Assembly: GCA_021287185.1 (NCBI GenBank)
Contig: JAJTAZ010000006.1
Span: forward strand, 1-47,216
Reading direction: 5' to 3'
Origin: Burkholderiales bacterium
Lineage (GTDB): Bacteria > Pseudomonadota > Gammaproteobacteria > Burkholderiales > Burkholderiaceae
Length of the DNA stretch: 47,216 nt
The notes below the pieces were generated by a model. It did no database searches and was not told where the DNA came from. It saw only the letters and a program-made list of their open reading frames with translations. Of this stretch, positions 47,095-47,216 are shown one piece after another. The stretch's first letter is position 1, and the number at the start of each line of letters is the position of its first letter. Both the position numbers and the translations under genes were made by a program.

Positions 47095-47216
47095 TTGACG
47101 GACACCTATTAACGTAAACAAGAGGTGTCAAATGAAACGCAATCAATACGATGAGTCATTCAAATCAGAAGCAGTCAAATTGGCTTTATCAGGGGAATTA
47201 AGTTACGCTGAAATAG
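47095..47216 (+). mobile_element. IS3-family-like insertion sequence, left end only
   Basis: The likely left terminus is TGACGGACACC at 47095, about 37 bp before a transposase start codon. The element continues past the window. It has landed inside the Tn7-like cargo and apparently inside a small gene. The exact end is inferred, because the right terminus is not available for comparison. Confidence 0.6.
47132..47216 (+). CDS. IS3-family transposase OrfA, N-terminal fragment
   Basis: Only 28 codons are inside the window. They read MKRNQYDESFKSEAVKLAL and then GELSYAEI, the standard start of the helix-turn-helix OrfA (Tnp_1) protein of IS3-type elements. AGAGGTG at 47121-47127 is the ribosome site. 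The gene is cut by the window edge, not by a mutation. Confidence 0.85.
   Translation, partial: MKRNQYDESFKSEAVKLALSGELSYAEI

Larger units (their letters stand above)
39191..47216 (+). mobile_element. Tn7-like transposon inserted in comM, left end and 8 kb of its interior
   Basis: The left end starts TGTGATATAC at 39191, with the TGT terminus usual for Tn7 and Tn5053 relatives. Four direct TnsB-site-like repeats follow, then the transposition genes tnsA, tnsB, tnsC, tniQ and a tniE-like gene in one tight operon, then cargo. Gene content, order and insertion in comM match the tni-type islands that occupy comM in Acinetobacter (established knowledge, recalled). No Cas genes or CRISPR repeats are visible. 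The right end lies past the window or has been lost. GC is about 43% over the transposition genes and about 33% in the cargo. Confidence 0.88.

Noticed and set aside
39191-47216. A CRISPR-associated (guide-directed) transposon
   Set aside because: No Cas gene, no CRISPR repeat array and no short-crRNA-like repeat is visible in the part seen; insertion in comM fits protein-directed targeting.

Overview
The window looks like a chromosome segment of a moderate-GC (about 50-57% by eye) betaproteobacterium, most likely order Burkholderiales. The main reason is gene order. The run atpIBEFHAGDC / mlaFEDAC / ABC-2 exporter pair / ibaG-murA-hisG-hisD-hisC-hisB-marC-hisH-hisA-hisF-hisI-hisE-hinT-tatABC is the arrangement I know from Burkholderiales. 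The order is from memory; I ran no search, and no genus can be named.

Layout. 1-588 is an AT-rich gene-free stretch with DnaA-box-like 9-mers, a candidate origin region, followed by priA. 2981-5095 holds a sulfide:quinone oxidoreductase and a PPP-type phosphatase. 5182-8511 is the yhbY / rlmE-ftsH block, with ftsH starting at TTG. 8586-10508 is a pabB-pabC fusion. It converges on a very long minus-strand gene train that runs leftward from ibaG (24682) to pyrE (10531) and carries murA, all his genes seen here and the Tat translocase. Three genes are not part of the usual his layout: a putative phage abortive-infection protein coupled to hisD by TAATG, an isochorismatase-like hydrolase with Ser where the catalytic Cys is expected, and a DUF2442/DMP19-like fusion. 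24832-26530 is an ABC-2 exporter. 26676-30461 is the Mla phospholipid transport operon; mlaB is missing and MlaA has a long linker and no lipobox. 30600-38214 is the F1Fo ATP synthase operon, interrupted between atpG and atpD by a small predicted lipoprotein gene.

The right part is accessory. comM is cut at a Gly-Gly-Gly-Ser coding site by a Tn7-like transposon. Its left end (TGTGATATAC) begins at 39191, directly after a putative 5-bp target duplication, GCCAC. The element has tnsA, tnsB (D249, D333, E369), a tniB/tnsC-type AAA+ ATPase, tniQ, and a fifth, tightly coupled 488-aa protein with twelve CxxC knuckles (a tniE-like gene). All five are nearly or actually overlapping. Two tiny ORFs follow, chained by ATGA overlaps, and then a Panacea (DUF4065) antitoxin overlapping an unrecognised 155-aa partner, which is probably a toxin-antitoxin cargo pair. 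The right end of the transposon and the 5' half of comM are not in the window. At the right edge the start of an IS3-type insertion sequence has apparently truncated a small CxxC protein gene.

How it fits together: the left 38 kb is housekeeping (replication restart, ribosome maturation, protein quality control, folate, pyrimidine and histidine synthesis, protein export, outer-membrane lipid balance, energy). GC falls from about 55% to about 33% at the abortive-infection gene and again through the transposon cargo. This marks the acquired parts, and in both places the genes seen are defence- or addiction-like.
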